A stretch of 64,000 bases of DNA from an uncultured Prevotella sp. (GTDB lineage: Bacteria; Bacteroidota; Bacteroidia; Bacteroidales; Bacteroidaceae): positions 62,001-126,000 of the forward strand of contig CAJODL010000007.1 of NCBI GenBank assembly GCA_905233165.1, read 5' to 3'. Positions within the stretch are counted from its first letter, which is position 1; each line of letters begins with the position of its first letter. The translations under genes were made by a program, and so were the position numbers. Below the pieces are notes generated by a model that did no database searches, was not told where the DNA came from, and saw only the letters and a program-made list of their open reading frames with translations. Shown here in pieces: positions 34,754 to 42,976 of the stretch.

Positions 34754-35587
34754 GTGAAAAAGATATTAGCATTTGTAGGCATCGTCAGTCTGCTGTTCTT
34801 CAGCTGCTCTAAGAAAGAGCAGGGCAAGGAGCAGATGGCTGCCGGTTTCCCAGACATAAAGGTGGACATCAAGGGCGACTCTATGGTATATGGTCTTGTC
34901 TGCGACGGCACTACCGATTCCGTTATTGTCCTGTGGCCTTTTACTGGTGACCCTGTGGTATATGACTGCATCGATGCTCACGACAATCACCGCATCATCG
35001 GCAAGCCGTCAATAGGCGACTGGGTGGGAATAATACGCGACTCTATCGACACCACCGTTGTTGCGATGGCAATAGACCTTGACCAACTGAAGGGTACGTG
35101 GACCTATCCCGTCATCCCTGTAATGAAAGACCTGCAGCACATGAGTCCACGAATGCAGAAGCGTATGATGGCCGATATGCCTGACTCAATAAAGAACACC
35201 TTCATGGTGCCTCGCGAATATGGCTTTACCCTGAAGCGTGCTCATCAGGCACAGGCAGTGGGATACGTCCGCTCAACAAGCACGCTACAGTCAGACTCTC
35301 CGGTAGAATATCCGAAGGTGAAGCGCTACGTACAGTGGCACATGCTTAACGGAAGACTCATCCTCGTTTCTGCTGACATGAAACCTACCGAGGGGCCTGA
35401 TATAGATGCACCGGTAGAGGTAAAGATGGATACTTTGGACTTCGTATATATGGATAACGACTCGCTCATAATGACGCAGAACGGAGTACGCATTGGCTTC
35501 CACCGCAAGGAAAGCGCTATGGAGGCCAACAAGGAGGCCAACAAGGCACAGGCTAAAATAGATTCTATTAAAAAACAAGAAAGATGA
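34754..35587 (+). CDS. Unrecognised lipoprotein
   Basis: 277 residues with a GTG start. The lipobox FFSC gives Cys18. The mature part has a short Lys/Glu-rich linker, then beta-rich sequence (FPDIKVDIKGDSMVYGLVCDGTTDSVIVLWPF) and a middle region with several Met-rich helices (HMSPRMQKRMMADM), then a C-terminal Lys/Ala-rich helix (ANKEANKAQAKIDSIKKQ). I do not recognise a family. The stop overlaps the start of the following dehydrogenase gene by 4 nt (ATGA), so the two are coupled. Confidence 0.8.
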   Translation: MKKILAFVGIVSLLFFSCSKKEQGKEQMAAGFPDIKVDIKGDSMVYGLVCDGTTDSVIVLWPFTGDPVVYDCIDAHDNHRIIGKPSIGDWVGIIRDSIDTTVVAMAIDLDQLKGTWTYPVIPVMKDLQHMSPRMQKRMMADMPDSIKNTFMVPREYGFTLKRAHQAQAVGYVRSTSTLQSDSPVEYPKVKRYVQWHMLNGRLILVSADMKPTEGPDIDAPVEVKMDTLDFVYMDNDSLIMTQNGVRIGFHRKESAMEANKEANKAQAKIDSIKKQER

Positions 35588-36816
35588 GAATACTTATGAT
35601 TGGTGCTGGCGGCGTCGCTACTGTTGCTGCCCACAAGATTGCACAGAACGCAGACGTCTTCACCGACTTCACAATAGCAAGCCGCAGAAAAGAGAAGTGT
35701 GATGCGCTGGCAAAGGTGCTGAAAGACAAATATGGCGTTACTGTCAAGACGGCACAGGTGGATGCTGACGATGTAGAACAGCTGAAGGAACTGTTTAATA
35801 CCTATCAGCCAGAGTTGTGCCTGAATTTGGCTCTGCCTTATCAGGACCTTACCATTATGGATGCGTGCTTAGCTTGTGGTGTTAACTATATGGACACCGC
35901 TAACTATGAGCCACGCGACGAGGCACACTTCGAGTATTCTTGGCAATGGGCTTATATGGACCGCTTCAAGGAGGCAGGTCTGACAGCAATTCTCGGTTGC
36001 GGCTTCGACCCAGGTGTGAGCGGTGTATATACGGCGTATGCTGCAAAGCACCACTTTGACGAGATACAATATCTTGACATCGTAGATTGTAATGCTGGCA
36101 ACCACCATAAGGCTTTTGCCACAAATTTCAACCCTGAAATAAATATTCGTGAGATAACTCAGAAGGGTCTGTACTATAAAGACGGTCAATGGATAGAGAC
36201 AGAACCGTTGGAGGTCCACAAGGCTCTCACCTACCCTAACATCGGTCCGAGAGAGTCATACCTGATGCACCACGAAGAACTGGAGAGTCTCGTAAAGAAC
36301 TATCCAACCATCAAGCAGGCACGTTTCTGGATGACCTTCGGACAGCAGTATCTGACATATCTCGACGTGATACAGAATATCGGAATGTCAAGAATCGACG
36401 ATGTCACATACGAGGCACCACTTGCAGACGGCTCTGGTAAGACAGTAAAGGTGAATATCGTTCCGCTGCAGTTCCTCAAGGCTGTGCTTCCTAATCCACA
36501 GGACTTGGGCGAGAACTACGAAGGCGAGACAAGTATCGGTTGCCGCATTCGTGGCATCAAAGACGGCAAGGAGCAGACCTACTACGTCTATAACAACTGC
36601 AGCCATCAGGCAGCCTTTCAGGAGACTGGCATGCAGGGTGTGAGCTACACCACCGGTGTACCGGCAATGATTGGTGCTATGATGTTTGCAAAAGGCCTGT
36701 GGAAGAAGCCTGGCGTATGGAACGTAGAAGACTTCGACCCGGATCCATTCATGGAACAGCTTAACAAACAAGGCCTCCCTTGGCACGAAGTGTTCAACGA
36801 GGACTTGGAACTGTAA
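35584..36816 (+). CDS. Saccharopine dehydrogenase-like enzyme, probable carboxynorspermidine dehydrogenase
   Basis: 410 residues. Rossmann motif IGAGGVATVAAHK at residues 6-18, DTANYEPRD and LGCGFDPGVSGVY as in the saccharopine dehydrogenase/CASDH family. In Bacteroidota this protein is proposed to make carboxyspermidine or carboxynorspermidine from aspartate semialdehyde and a diamine, on the way to spermidine; a role in lysine metabolism is the alternative. The decarboxylase partner (nspC) is not in the window. It overlaps the upstream lipoprotein gene by 4 nt and is followed by recA after a repeat-filled spacer. Confidence 0.82.
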   Translation: MRILMIGAGGVATVAAHKIAQNADVFTDFTIASRRKEKCDALAKVLKDKYGVTVKTAQVDADDVEQLKELFNTYQPELCLNLALPYQDLTIMDACLACGVNYMDTANYEPRDEAHFEYSWQWAYMDRFKEAGLTAILGCGFDPGVSGVYTAYAAKHHFDEIQYLDIVDCNAGNHHKAFATNFNPEINIREITQKGLYYKDGQWIETEPLEVHKALTYPNIGPRESYLMHHEELESLVKNYPTIKQARFWMTFGQQYLTYLDVIQNIGMSRIDDVTYEAPLADGSGKTVKVNIVPLQFLKAVLPNPQDLGENYEGETSIGCRIRGIKDGKEQTYYVYNNCSHQAAFQETGMQGVSYTTGVPAMIGAMMFAKGLWKKPGVWNVEDFDPDPFMEQLNKQGLPWHEVFNEDLEL

Positions 36817-36818
36817 TC

Positions 36819-36853
36819 AATTCATAATTCTTAATTCATAATTCATAATTACA
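36819..36853. repeat. 7-bp repeat array upstream of recA
   Basis: Five units AATTCAT/AATTCTT/AATTACA fill the spacer between the dehydrogenase stop and the recA start; recA begins three bases after it. Confidence 0.85.
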
Positions 36854-36856
36854 TAA

Positions 36857-37897
36857 ATGGCAGACGAAAACAAACTTAAGGCCCTCGCCGCTGCGATGGC
36901 GAAAATAGAGAAAGACTTCGGTAAGGGTGCTATCATGAAGCTCGGTGACGAGAAGATAGAGAATGTCGATGTGATACCATCTGGTTCTCTCGGACTCGAC
37001 ATCGCCCTCGGAGTAGGTGGTTACCCACGAGGACGTATTATTGAGATATATGGTCCTGAATCATCGGGTAAGACAACCCTCGCCCTCCACGCGATGGCAG
37101 AGGTGCAGAAGACTGGCGGTATTGCTGCTTTCATAGATGCTGAGCACGCTTTCGACCGCTTCTATGCTGCTAATTTAGGAGTGGATGTCGATAACCTCTT
37201 CATCTCACAGCCCGACAACGGAGAGCAGGCATTGCAGATTGCTGACCAACTCATTTCTTCGGCTGCCGTTGACATCATTGTCATCGACTCAGTTGCTGCT
37301 CTTACACCAAAAGCAGAAATAGAAGGCGAGATGGGTGACAACAAGGTAGGTCTGCAGGCACGTCTAATGTCACAGGCGCTGCGAAAAATGACATCTACCA
37401 TAGCAAAGACAAACACCACCTGTATCTTCATCAACCAGCTGCGTGAGAAGATTGGTGTGATGTTCGGCAATCCTGAGACAACAACAGGTGGTAATGCCCT
37501 GAAATTCTATGCTTCTGTCCGTATCGACGTCAGAAAGGCATCACCAATAAAGAGTGGTGACGAGGTAATCGGTAACCTCACAAAGGTGAAGATTGTAAAG
37601 AACAAGGTAGCACCTCCTTTCCGAAAGTGTGAATTCGATATTCTGTATGGCAGTGGTGTCAGCAAAGTGGGCGAAATTCTCGACCTGTCAGTAAAGAAAG
37701 GCATCGTAAAGAAGACCGGTTCATGGTTCTCTTATGGTCAGTCAAAGCTGGCCCAAGGTCGCGAGGCATGCATCAGACTGCTGAGAGACAACGTAGAGCT
37801 TTGCGACGAATTAGAAGAAAAGATAAAGGTAACGCCAGATCTTCCTCAAACGAAAGAAGCTAAAGACAAAGCCAAAGCTGAAGAGGAAGAGAGTTAA
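36857..37897 (+). CDS. recA: Recombinase RecA
   Basis: 346 residues. Walker [18 protein letters not shown] (family usually IDAEHALD), the [12 protein letters not shown] segment, Walker [15 protein letters not shown], and the L2/[11 protein letters not shown] region. It forms ATP filaments on single-stranded DNA for strand exchange and LexA cleavage. The C-terminus ends with a charged tail (KAKAEEEES). No LexA-type box is evident in the short repeat-filled spacer upstream, so regulation is not readable. Confidence 0.98.
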   Translation: MADENKLKALAAAMAKIEKDFGKGAIMKLGDEKIENVDVIPSGSLGLDIALGVGGYPRGRIIEIYGPESSGKTTLALHAMAEVQKTGGIAAFIDAEHAFDRFYAANLGVDVDNLFISQPDNGEQALQIADQLISSAAVDIIVIDSVAALTPKAEIEGEMGDNKVGLQARLMSQALRKMTSTIAKTNTTCIFINQLREKIGVMFGNPETTTGGNALKFYASVRIDVRKASPIKSGDEVIGNLTKVKIVKNKVAPPFRKCEFDILYGSGVSKVGEILDLSVKKGIVKKTGSWFSYGQSKLAQGREACIRLLRDNVELCDELEEKIKVTPDLPQTKEAKDKAKAEEEES

Positions 37898-37970
37898 GCG
37901 GTCAAAGGCCTAAGGTCAATGTTCCGCTCGGCCCAAAGGGACGCTTTTACAAAGCAAAGCGACTAAAAGA

Positions 37971-38001
37971 ATGTTCAATGTTCAATGTTCAATGTTCAAT
38001 G
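37971..38001. repeat. 7-bp repeat array supplying the pepT start codon
   Basis: Four-plus units of ATGTTCA. Because 7 is not a multiple of 3, ATG occurs in all three frames, and in the pepT frame every 21 bp (37978 and 37999). Confidence 0.88.
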
Positions 38002-39159
38002 TCTCCCCTCGTAGATAGGTTTATCAAGTACACCACGTTTGACACGCAGTCAGACGAGAATGCACAGACGACACCCAGCACGGCAAAGCAGCTTGTCTTT
38101 GCACGCTATCTTCGCGACGAGATGATAGCAGAGGGGTTGGATGACGTGGTGCTCGATGATATGGGGTATCTGTATGCTACCCTACCAGCGAATATAGAGA
38201 CGGAAGGAGTGCCCGTAATAGGCTTTATTGCCCATTACGACACTTCTCCTGATTGCTCTGGAGCAGAAATAAAAGCATACATCACACACGACGACAAGAC
38301 AGGCGAAGATATTATTCGGGCTAACGCTCCTGGTTCTACAGAGCAGACCCTTCTCGGTGCTGACGACAAGGCCGGCATAGCGGAGATAATGCAGGCAATG
38401 TGTTATTTGCGTGACCATCCGGAGATACCTCACGGCACAATACGCATCGGCTTCAATCCCGACGAAGAGATAGGTCTTGGAGCTCACCATTTTGACGTGA
38501 AGCGCTTCGGTTGTGACTATGCCTACACCATTGACGGTGGCGCAGAGGGTGAGCTGGAGTACGAGAACTTCAATGCTGCTTCAGCAAAGATAACCATCAA
38601 GGGTTTCAGCATACACCCAGGATATGCCAAGGGCCGTATGATAAATGCCGGACGCATAGCGACAGAATTTGTCAGCATGATGCCCGCAGAGCAGACGCCT
38701 GAGCAGACGGAGGGTTATGAGGGCTTCTGGCATCTTACGAATATCGAGGGCTCTTGTTCTGAAGCCCATCTCAACTACATCATCCGCGACCACGACCGCA
38801 AGAACTTCGAAAGGCGCAAAGCCTTCATACAAGGCGTTGCAGAGGTGATAAACAACAGATACGGCGCAGGAACCTGCGAATGTGTTGTTGCCGACCAATA
38901 TTACAACATGCTCGAAAAGATTGCCCCCCATATTAATATAATAGAACGTGCCAAGCAGGCAATGCTCGATGCTGGCGTAGAGCCCAAGGTGCAACCCATT
39001 CGCGGCGGCACTGATGGGGCGCAGCTGTCATTCATGGGACTCCCCTGCCCCAACATCTTCACCGGCGCTATCGACTTCCACGGACCCAACGAACACATCA
39101 GCGTACAGACAATGGAAAAAGCAATGATGACGATTGTAAATATCTGTCGTCACATTTAA
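37999..39159 (+). CDS. pepT: Peptidase T (aminotripeptidase)
   Basis: 386 residues of the M20 zinc peptidase family. Zinc ligands and catalytic residues: [11 protein letters not shown] (His and Asp), [12 protein letters not shown] (Asp), [14 protein letters not shown] (Glu pair), IDGGAEGE, and [17 protein letters not shown] near the end. It cleaves the N-terminal residue from tripeptides in the cytoplasm. The ATG at 37999 (MSPLVDRF) matches the family start; the in-frame ATG at 37978 arises only from the repeat array. The last codons lie in the convergent array 39152-39207. Confidence 0.94.
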   Translation: MSPLVDRFIKYTTFDTQSDENAQTTPSTAKQLVFARYLRDEMIAEGLDDVVLDDMGYLYATLPANIETEGVPVIGFIAHYDTSPDCSGAEIKAYITHDDKTGEDIIRANAPGSTEQTLLGADDKAGIAEIMQAMCYLRDHPEIPHGTIRIGFNPDEEIGLGAHHFDVKRFGCDYAYTIDGGAEGELEYENFNAASAKITIKGFSIHPGYAKGRMINAGRIATEFVSMMPAEQTPEQTEGYEGFWHLTNIEGSCSEAHLNYIIRDHDRKNFERRKAFIQGVAEVINNRYGAGTCECVVADQYYNMLEKIAPHINIIERAKQAMLDAGVEPKVQPIRGGTDGAQLSFMGLPCPNIFTGAIDFHGPNEHISVQTMEKAMMTIVNICRHI

Positions 39160-39207
39160 CCTTTCACCCTTCAACTTTCACATTTAACATCTCACATTTT
39201 AACTCTC
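39152..39207. repeat. 7-bp repeat array across two convergent stop codons
   Basis: Eight units (ACATTTA, ACCTTTC, ACCCTTC, AACTTTC, ACATTTA, ACATCTC, ACATTTT, AACTCTC). It contains the pepT stop (39157-39159) and the last codons and stop of the minus-strand DUF4105/NlpC gene (39192-39194). No ordinary terminator hairpin is seen there. Confidence 0.88.
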
Positions 39208-40922
39208 TTTGCACCGAGGTAACGTTGGGCATAGTAGGCGTCTGTAGAACGGGATATCACGACGCCGCCACGACTGCTGGAATGAATAAAAAGAAAGGTA
39301 TCAGCAGACCTATCTACTTCTGTCACTATCCCCACATGACCGACATCGGAGCCTATTCTGGTACCCGAGAAGAATACCAGGTCACCGGGGCGTATCTGGT
39401 TGCGATTAATGGGAGTATTCTGGGCAAACTGGTCACGCGAAGAGCGCCCGATGGAAATGCCATTCAGGCCATAGACATAGCTCGTAAACCCTGAGCAGTC
39501 GAAGCCGCGAGGGTCTGCCCCGCCAGCGCGATACTTCGTACCAAGGAGTGACATAGCCTGAGAAAGGATGACATCACTCTTTACCTTACCACTGCGGACA
39601 GGCTGGCTGTCATTCTTCCGGTACTTCTGCTCACTACCGACACCATAAACATCGTCCTTTGCCACCTTGGAGGAGCTGTGACAGGAAGTTAGTGAAAAGT
39701 GAAAAGTGAAAAGTGAAAAGTAAAAAATTAGAGGTAAAGGTGACGACTTTTTCTGTAACTTTATATTTGACAGGGCGAGGCAACCGAGGGCGCAGGCGAG
39801 CATAATTGTTCCTTCAGCATAGCTTTGCACCAGGCCCAACACGAGGAACAGCACCACACAGCCAAGAATTATCTCCCAGCGACGCTGCACCTGACACTTA
39901 GGATAGGCAAGCCAAAAGAGCAGCGGATTGAAGATAAGTATCTGGAAATTCAACGATACCGTAGGATGCTGGGAGAACAGCATGCACGTCAGCAGCAATC
40001 CCGGAATAGCGTAGAGACAGCAGAGGGCGTAGTCGATGACAGTTGACAGTTGATAGTTGACAGTTGACAGTTTTGTGAAGAATTTCTTTGCGATGCTCCA
40101 GATGATAATGAGGATGGAGAGGATGCTAAATACCTCGATGGGACTCAATGAAAAACCTTGCATCGGCTCAAACTTCGGTGTTCCAGACGGGAGGACTACC
40201 TTGTCTTCATCTACGAGCCTGCGCCTGTTGCCATCAAAATCAACTACAACAGTTTTGTTAAAGTCACTCATGAGGCGGTCTGGAATAAATTCCGCCTCGT
40301 AGTTTGTAGTCTTCACATCTGCCAACACACCGAGTAGGAAGTCATTCCCCCACTCTGCCCACGGAGAGCCAGCAGTCTTCAGATGTATCAGCTCACGATA
40401 TGTCAACGGATTATCGTCAGAACGTTCCAACACCTTCTCACCACTGATAGCACCGAAGATGATGTCACGAGCCTTCGTAGTGCAGTTGTTGTAGAAATAA
40501 TTGTAGCGATATTTTATATTCTCAGGCTGGGCACTCTCTGCCAATGCCGCCATAAAGACACGCTTTTCCTCAGACGTCATATTGATGTGCTGCTGATGGA
40601 CAGCGCTACCGAAATAGCGATACTCAGCAAGGAAATCACTATAGTCATACACCATCATCATATAGTCCGTCAGGCCAAAGACAAAGCGGAGTACGAAATT
40701 ACTCTCAGAAGAATCGAAGGCACCGTAGTTGATGGCAATATCCATATCATTCTGAGGATTAACAATTCGTATCGCCGTATGACCATAGAGACTATATATC
40801 TCATCATGCGGCTCACACGTCATGAGATACACCTGAATAGAGTCATACGACTCCGCCTTTGCTGTACAATTGAAGCAAAAGCATATAAAAAAAACCTTAA
40901 AAAGTAAAATAAATCGTTTCAC
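39192..40922 (-). CDS. DUF4105 - transmembrane - NlpC/P60 fusion protein
   Basis: 576 residues from a GTG at 40922, 5 nt after a -7 box. Signal peptide (ILLFKVFFICFCFNCTAKA), then a DUF4105 domain (EIYSLYGHTAIRI ... YNYFYNNCTTKARD), a protease-like fold of unknown role. Near residues 260-415 come six hydrophobic segments. The C-terminus is an NlpC/P60 hydrolase: Cys in DPRGFDCSGF (about 475), His in DVGHVGIV (about 525), and His in LFIHSSS. Such domains cut peptidoglycan stem peptides. Two heptamer arrays are read through in frame: one after TM1 (KLSTVNYQLSTVIDY) and one that forms TM6 (FYFSLFTFHFSL), just before LTSC. With six segments the hydrolase would face the periplasm. Continuous reading frame; no ATG, GTG or TTG precedes TM6 closely. 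Confidence 0.85.
   Translation of the reverse strand: MKRFILLFKVFFICFCFNCTAKAESYDSIQVYLMTCEPHDEIYSLYGHTAIRIVNPQNDMDIAINYGAFDSSESNFVLRFVFGLTDYMMMVYDYSDFLAEYRYFGSAVHQQHINMTSEEKRVFMAALAESAQPENIKYRYNYFYNNCTTKARDIIFGAISGEKVLERSDDNPLTYRELIHLKTAGSPWAEWGNDFLLGVLADVKTTNYEAEFIPDRLMSDFNKTVVVDFDGNRRRLVDEDKVVLPSGTPKFEPMQGFSLSPIEVFSILSILIIIWSIAKKFFTKLSTVNYQLSTVIDYALCCLYAIPGLLLTCMLFSQHPTVSLNFQILIFNPLLFWLAYPKCQVQRRWEIILGCVVLFLVLGLVQSYAEGTIMLACALGCLALSNIKLQKKSSPLPLIFYFSLFTFHFSLTSCHSSSKVAKDDVYGVGSEQKYRKNDSQPVRSGKVKSDVILSQAMSLLGTKYRAGGADPRGFDCSGFTSYVYGLNGISIGRSSRDQFAQNTPINRNQIRPGDLVFFSGTRIGSDVGHVGIVTEVDRSADTFLFIHSSSRGGVVISRSTDAYYAQRYLGAKRVKM
39691..39725. repeat. 7-bp repeat array inside the DUF4105/NlpC gene (TM6)
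   Basis: Four AGTGAAA units followed by AGTAAAA (plus-strand reading). On the coding strand, TTTTCAC read in three shifting frames yields Phe, Ser, Leu, Thr and His residues that make the sixth hydrophobic segment. Confidence 0.9.
40035..40074. repeat. 7-bp repeat array inside the DUF4105/NlpC gene (cytoplasmic loop)
   Basis: Units GATGACA, GTTGACA, GTTGATA, GTTGACA, GTTGACA. They encode the loop between the first two membrane segments (KLSTVNYQLSTV). Confidence 0.88.
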
Positions 40923-40927
40923 GGCTG

Positions 40928-40935
40928 CAAAATTA
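40928..40935 (-). promoter_or_regulatory. -7 box of the DUF4105/NlpC gene
   Basis: TAATTTTG on the minus strand; 5 nt (CAGCC) separate it from the GTG start, so the message is likely leaderless. It faces the plus-strand box at 40949-40956 with 13 bp between them. Confidence 0.6.
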
Positions 40936-40948
40936 CGCTTTTTTTTTG

Positions 40949-40956
40949 TACTTTTG
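40949..40956 (+). promoter_or_regulatory. -7 box of the barrel-lptC-CorC genes
   Basis: TACTTTTG with a start about 25 nt before the ATG at 40987. No convincing TTTG -33 box; the region upstream overlaps the divergent minus-strand promoter. Confidence 0.6.
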
Positions 40957-40986
40957 CGCCAAATTGTAAAAAAACAACTCAAAATA

Positions 40987-42333
40987 ATGAAAAAAAGTGT
41001 TTTTTCGTTTATAACAACCATAACGCTGCTACTCACATTTCCAGTAGCATCACTTTACGCCCAAGGAGACACTAGTTCGCCATATTCGCAGTATGGTGTA
41101 GGTCTGTTGGGTGACCAGTCTGTCGGCATGAGCCGCGGTATGAACGGCGTTGGCATCGCTCTCAGGGAGCAAGGACAGGTAAACTATCTCAACCCTGCCT
41201 CATACTCACAGATAGACTCTACGACATTCATCTTTGACGTTGCGATGACAATGCAGACAGCCAACTTTAAAGAAACAACTGCACAGGGAAGCAGAAGTCT
41301 CAACAGCAGGGATGCTTGTTTCGAATATGCCGTAGCATCATTCAGAGTAATGAAGCACCTCGGTATGTCATTCGGTATCATGCCATATAGCGTTGTGGGA
41401 TATGAATACACCACAAAGCCAAGGATTATCAACGACTATGTGCAATACCCTACAACAGAGACTAAGACTACCGTTTCAACACAAAATACTGGTGCTGGCG
41501 GTTTGCGTATGGTATATATCGGTGCAGGATGGGCTATAAGTAACAATCTCTCTATCGGTACGAACGTCAACTATATGTGGGGCACATTGGACAATTTTCT
41601 CGTTACCACATATACCGACTCGTACGTCAAGTCGTTATCCAGATACTATACAGCAACGATAAGTACCGTAAAACTGGACTTCGGCGTACACTACTCCCTA
41701 CCCCTCGACAAAAACAACTTGCTGACAATGGGTCTCACCTACTCTCCCGGATACGGCATGGGAGCCAGCCCACGTTGTGAGGTAGTAACATCAAACGCGC
41801 AATCTGCCGTAAACGACACCACACTATACAAGGCACAAAACGCCCTGAGACTGCCTACCAGTATCGGTGCGGGTGTTTCGTGGAAGCACAAAGACCAATG
41901 GATTGTAGGACTCGACTACACCTATCAGGGATGGTCGAAGATGAAGGCTGTAGATTACATAAACGAGAAGACCGGCAAGAAAATGGGTGACGACACCGAC
42001 GGCTTTAATGACAGACATAAGATAAACGTTGGTGCACAATACTGCAAGAATGCTAGCGGCCGCTCGTTTGGAGACAGGATAAGATATCGTTTCGGTATGG
42101 GATATTCTACATCATACATCAAAATCAACGACCAAAAGGGACCGAGAGAAATATCCGTGAGTGCCGGCATAGGCCTTCCAATCGTCAACGTATATAACAC
42201 CCGTTCTATGCTCAATGTCAGTTTTCAATGGGTAAACACGAATGCCACAGGAATGATACGCGACAACACTTTTCGCATAAATCTGGGATTGACATTTAAT
42301 GAACGCTGGTTCGCAAAATGGAAGTTCGACTAA
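40987..42333 (+). CDS. Outer-membrane beta-barrel protein, unassigned family
   Basis: 448 residues. Signal peptide ending SLYAQ, then GDTSSPYSQYGVGLLGDQ and a LNPASYSQIDST stretch (NPA motif as in FadL/PorV-like barrels), then alternating strands with aromatic residues and a C-terminal strand ending in RWFAKWKFD. I could not assign a named family; a 14-strand FadL/PorV-like barrel is plausible. The true start is the ATG at 40987; the longer frame begins within the divergent gene. Its end overlaps lptC by 16 nt. Confidence 0.75.
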   Translation: MKKSVFSFITTITLLLTFPVASLYAQGDTSSPYSQYGVGLLGDQSVGMSRGMNGVGIALREQGQVNYLNPASYSQIDSTTFIFDVAMTMQTANFKETTAQGSRSLNSRDACFEYAVASFRVMKHLGMSFGIMPYSVVGYEYTTKPRIINDYVQYPTTETKTTVSTQNTGAGGLRMVYIGAGWAISNNLSIGTNVNYMWGTLDNFLVTTYTDSYVKSLSRYYTATISTVKLDFGVHYSLPLDKNNLLTMGLTYSPGYGMGASPRCEVVTSNAQSAVNDTTLYKAQNALRLPTSIGAGVSWKHKDQWIVGLDYTYQGWSKMKAVDYINEKTGKKMGDDTDGFNDRHKINVGAQYCKNASGRSFGDRIRYRFGMGYSTSYIKINDQKGPREISVSAGIGLPIVNVYNTRSMLNVSFQWVNTNATGMIRDNTFRINLGLTFNERWFAKWKFD

Positions 42334-42974
42334 ATATCTCCCATTATACCATATCACTACTATTTATCGCCCTTTCTGCTTTATGCGCTTGTTCCGAGCA
42401 GAAAGAGCATACGGCAGCTGCCATCAATCCGCAAGACTCTGTTTCGGTGATGATATCCTACGGCATCAACACCCTCGTTTCAGACTCTGGCGTCATGAGG
42501 TATCGCATTGTGGCAGAGAAATGGGAAGTCAACGAGATAAAGAATCCCCCACGATGGTACTTTCCAAGAGGACTCTTTATGGAGCAGTTTGACGAGAAAT
42601 TCCACGTAGAGACATACATACAGGCTGACACCGCCTATAACTACACCCAGCAAAAACTATGGCATCTTATCGGCAATGTACGCGTAAAAACCGTTGACGG
42701 CTTGCGTTTCTGGAGCGAAGAGCTGTGGTGGGACCAGAACAGACACGAATTATATTCAAACCTGTATTCACATGTTATTACTCCTGAAAGAGAAATAGAA
42801 GGAGCATACTTCACGAGTGATGAACACATGAGGCACTACAAGGTTACAAACACGAAGGGCAACTTCATAAGAGAAGAAGAAAAAGGCCCCGATACCACAG
42901 CAACAGCAAACGACTCAACAGCACCCGCAAAGAGAAGTCCGGCAAAACCGACTCTACCGAAGATAAACAGATAA
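42318..42974 (+). CDS. lptC: LPS export protein LptC
   Basis: 218 residues. It has a lipobox-like LCAC (Cys25) rather than the bitopic anchor of E. coli LptC. The conserved LptC beta-jellyroll sequence is visible (MRYRIVAEKWEVNEI ... WYFPRGLFMEQFDEKF ... AYNYTQQKLWHLIGNVRVKTVDG). It passes LPS between LptB2FG and LptA in the periplasm. A Pro/Ala/Ser-rich tail follows the domain. It overlaps the barrel gene by 16 nt and is followed 3 nt later by the CorC-like gene. Confidence 0.88.
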   Translation: MEVRLNISHYTISLLFIALSALCACSEQKEHTAAAINPQDSVSVMISYGINTLVSDSGVMRYRIVAEKWEVNEIKNPPRWYFPRGLFMEQFDEKFHVETYIQADTAYNYTQQKLWHLIGNVRVKTVDGLRFWSEELWWDQNRHELYSNLYSHVITPEREIEGAYFTSDEHMRHYKVTNTKGNFIREEEKGPDTTATANDSTAPAKRSPAKPTLPKINR

Positions 42975-42976
42975 AC

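Noticed and set aside
39192..40922. Frameshift or misassembly joining a DUF4105 gene and an NlpC gene
   Set aside because: The frame is continuous without stops through both arrays, and the hydrophobic segment count gives a sensible topology.
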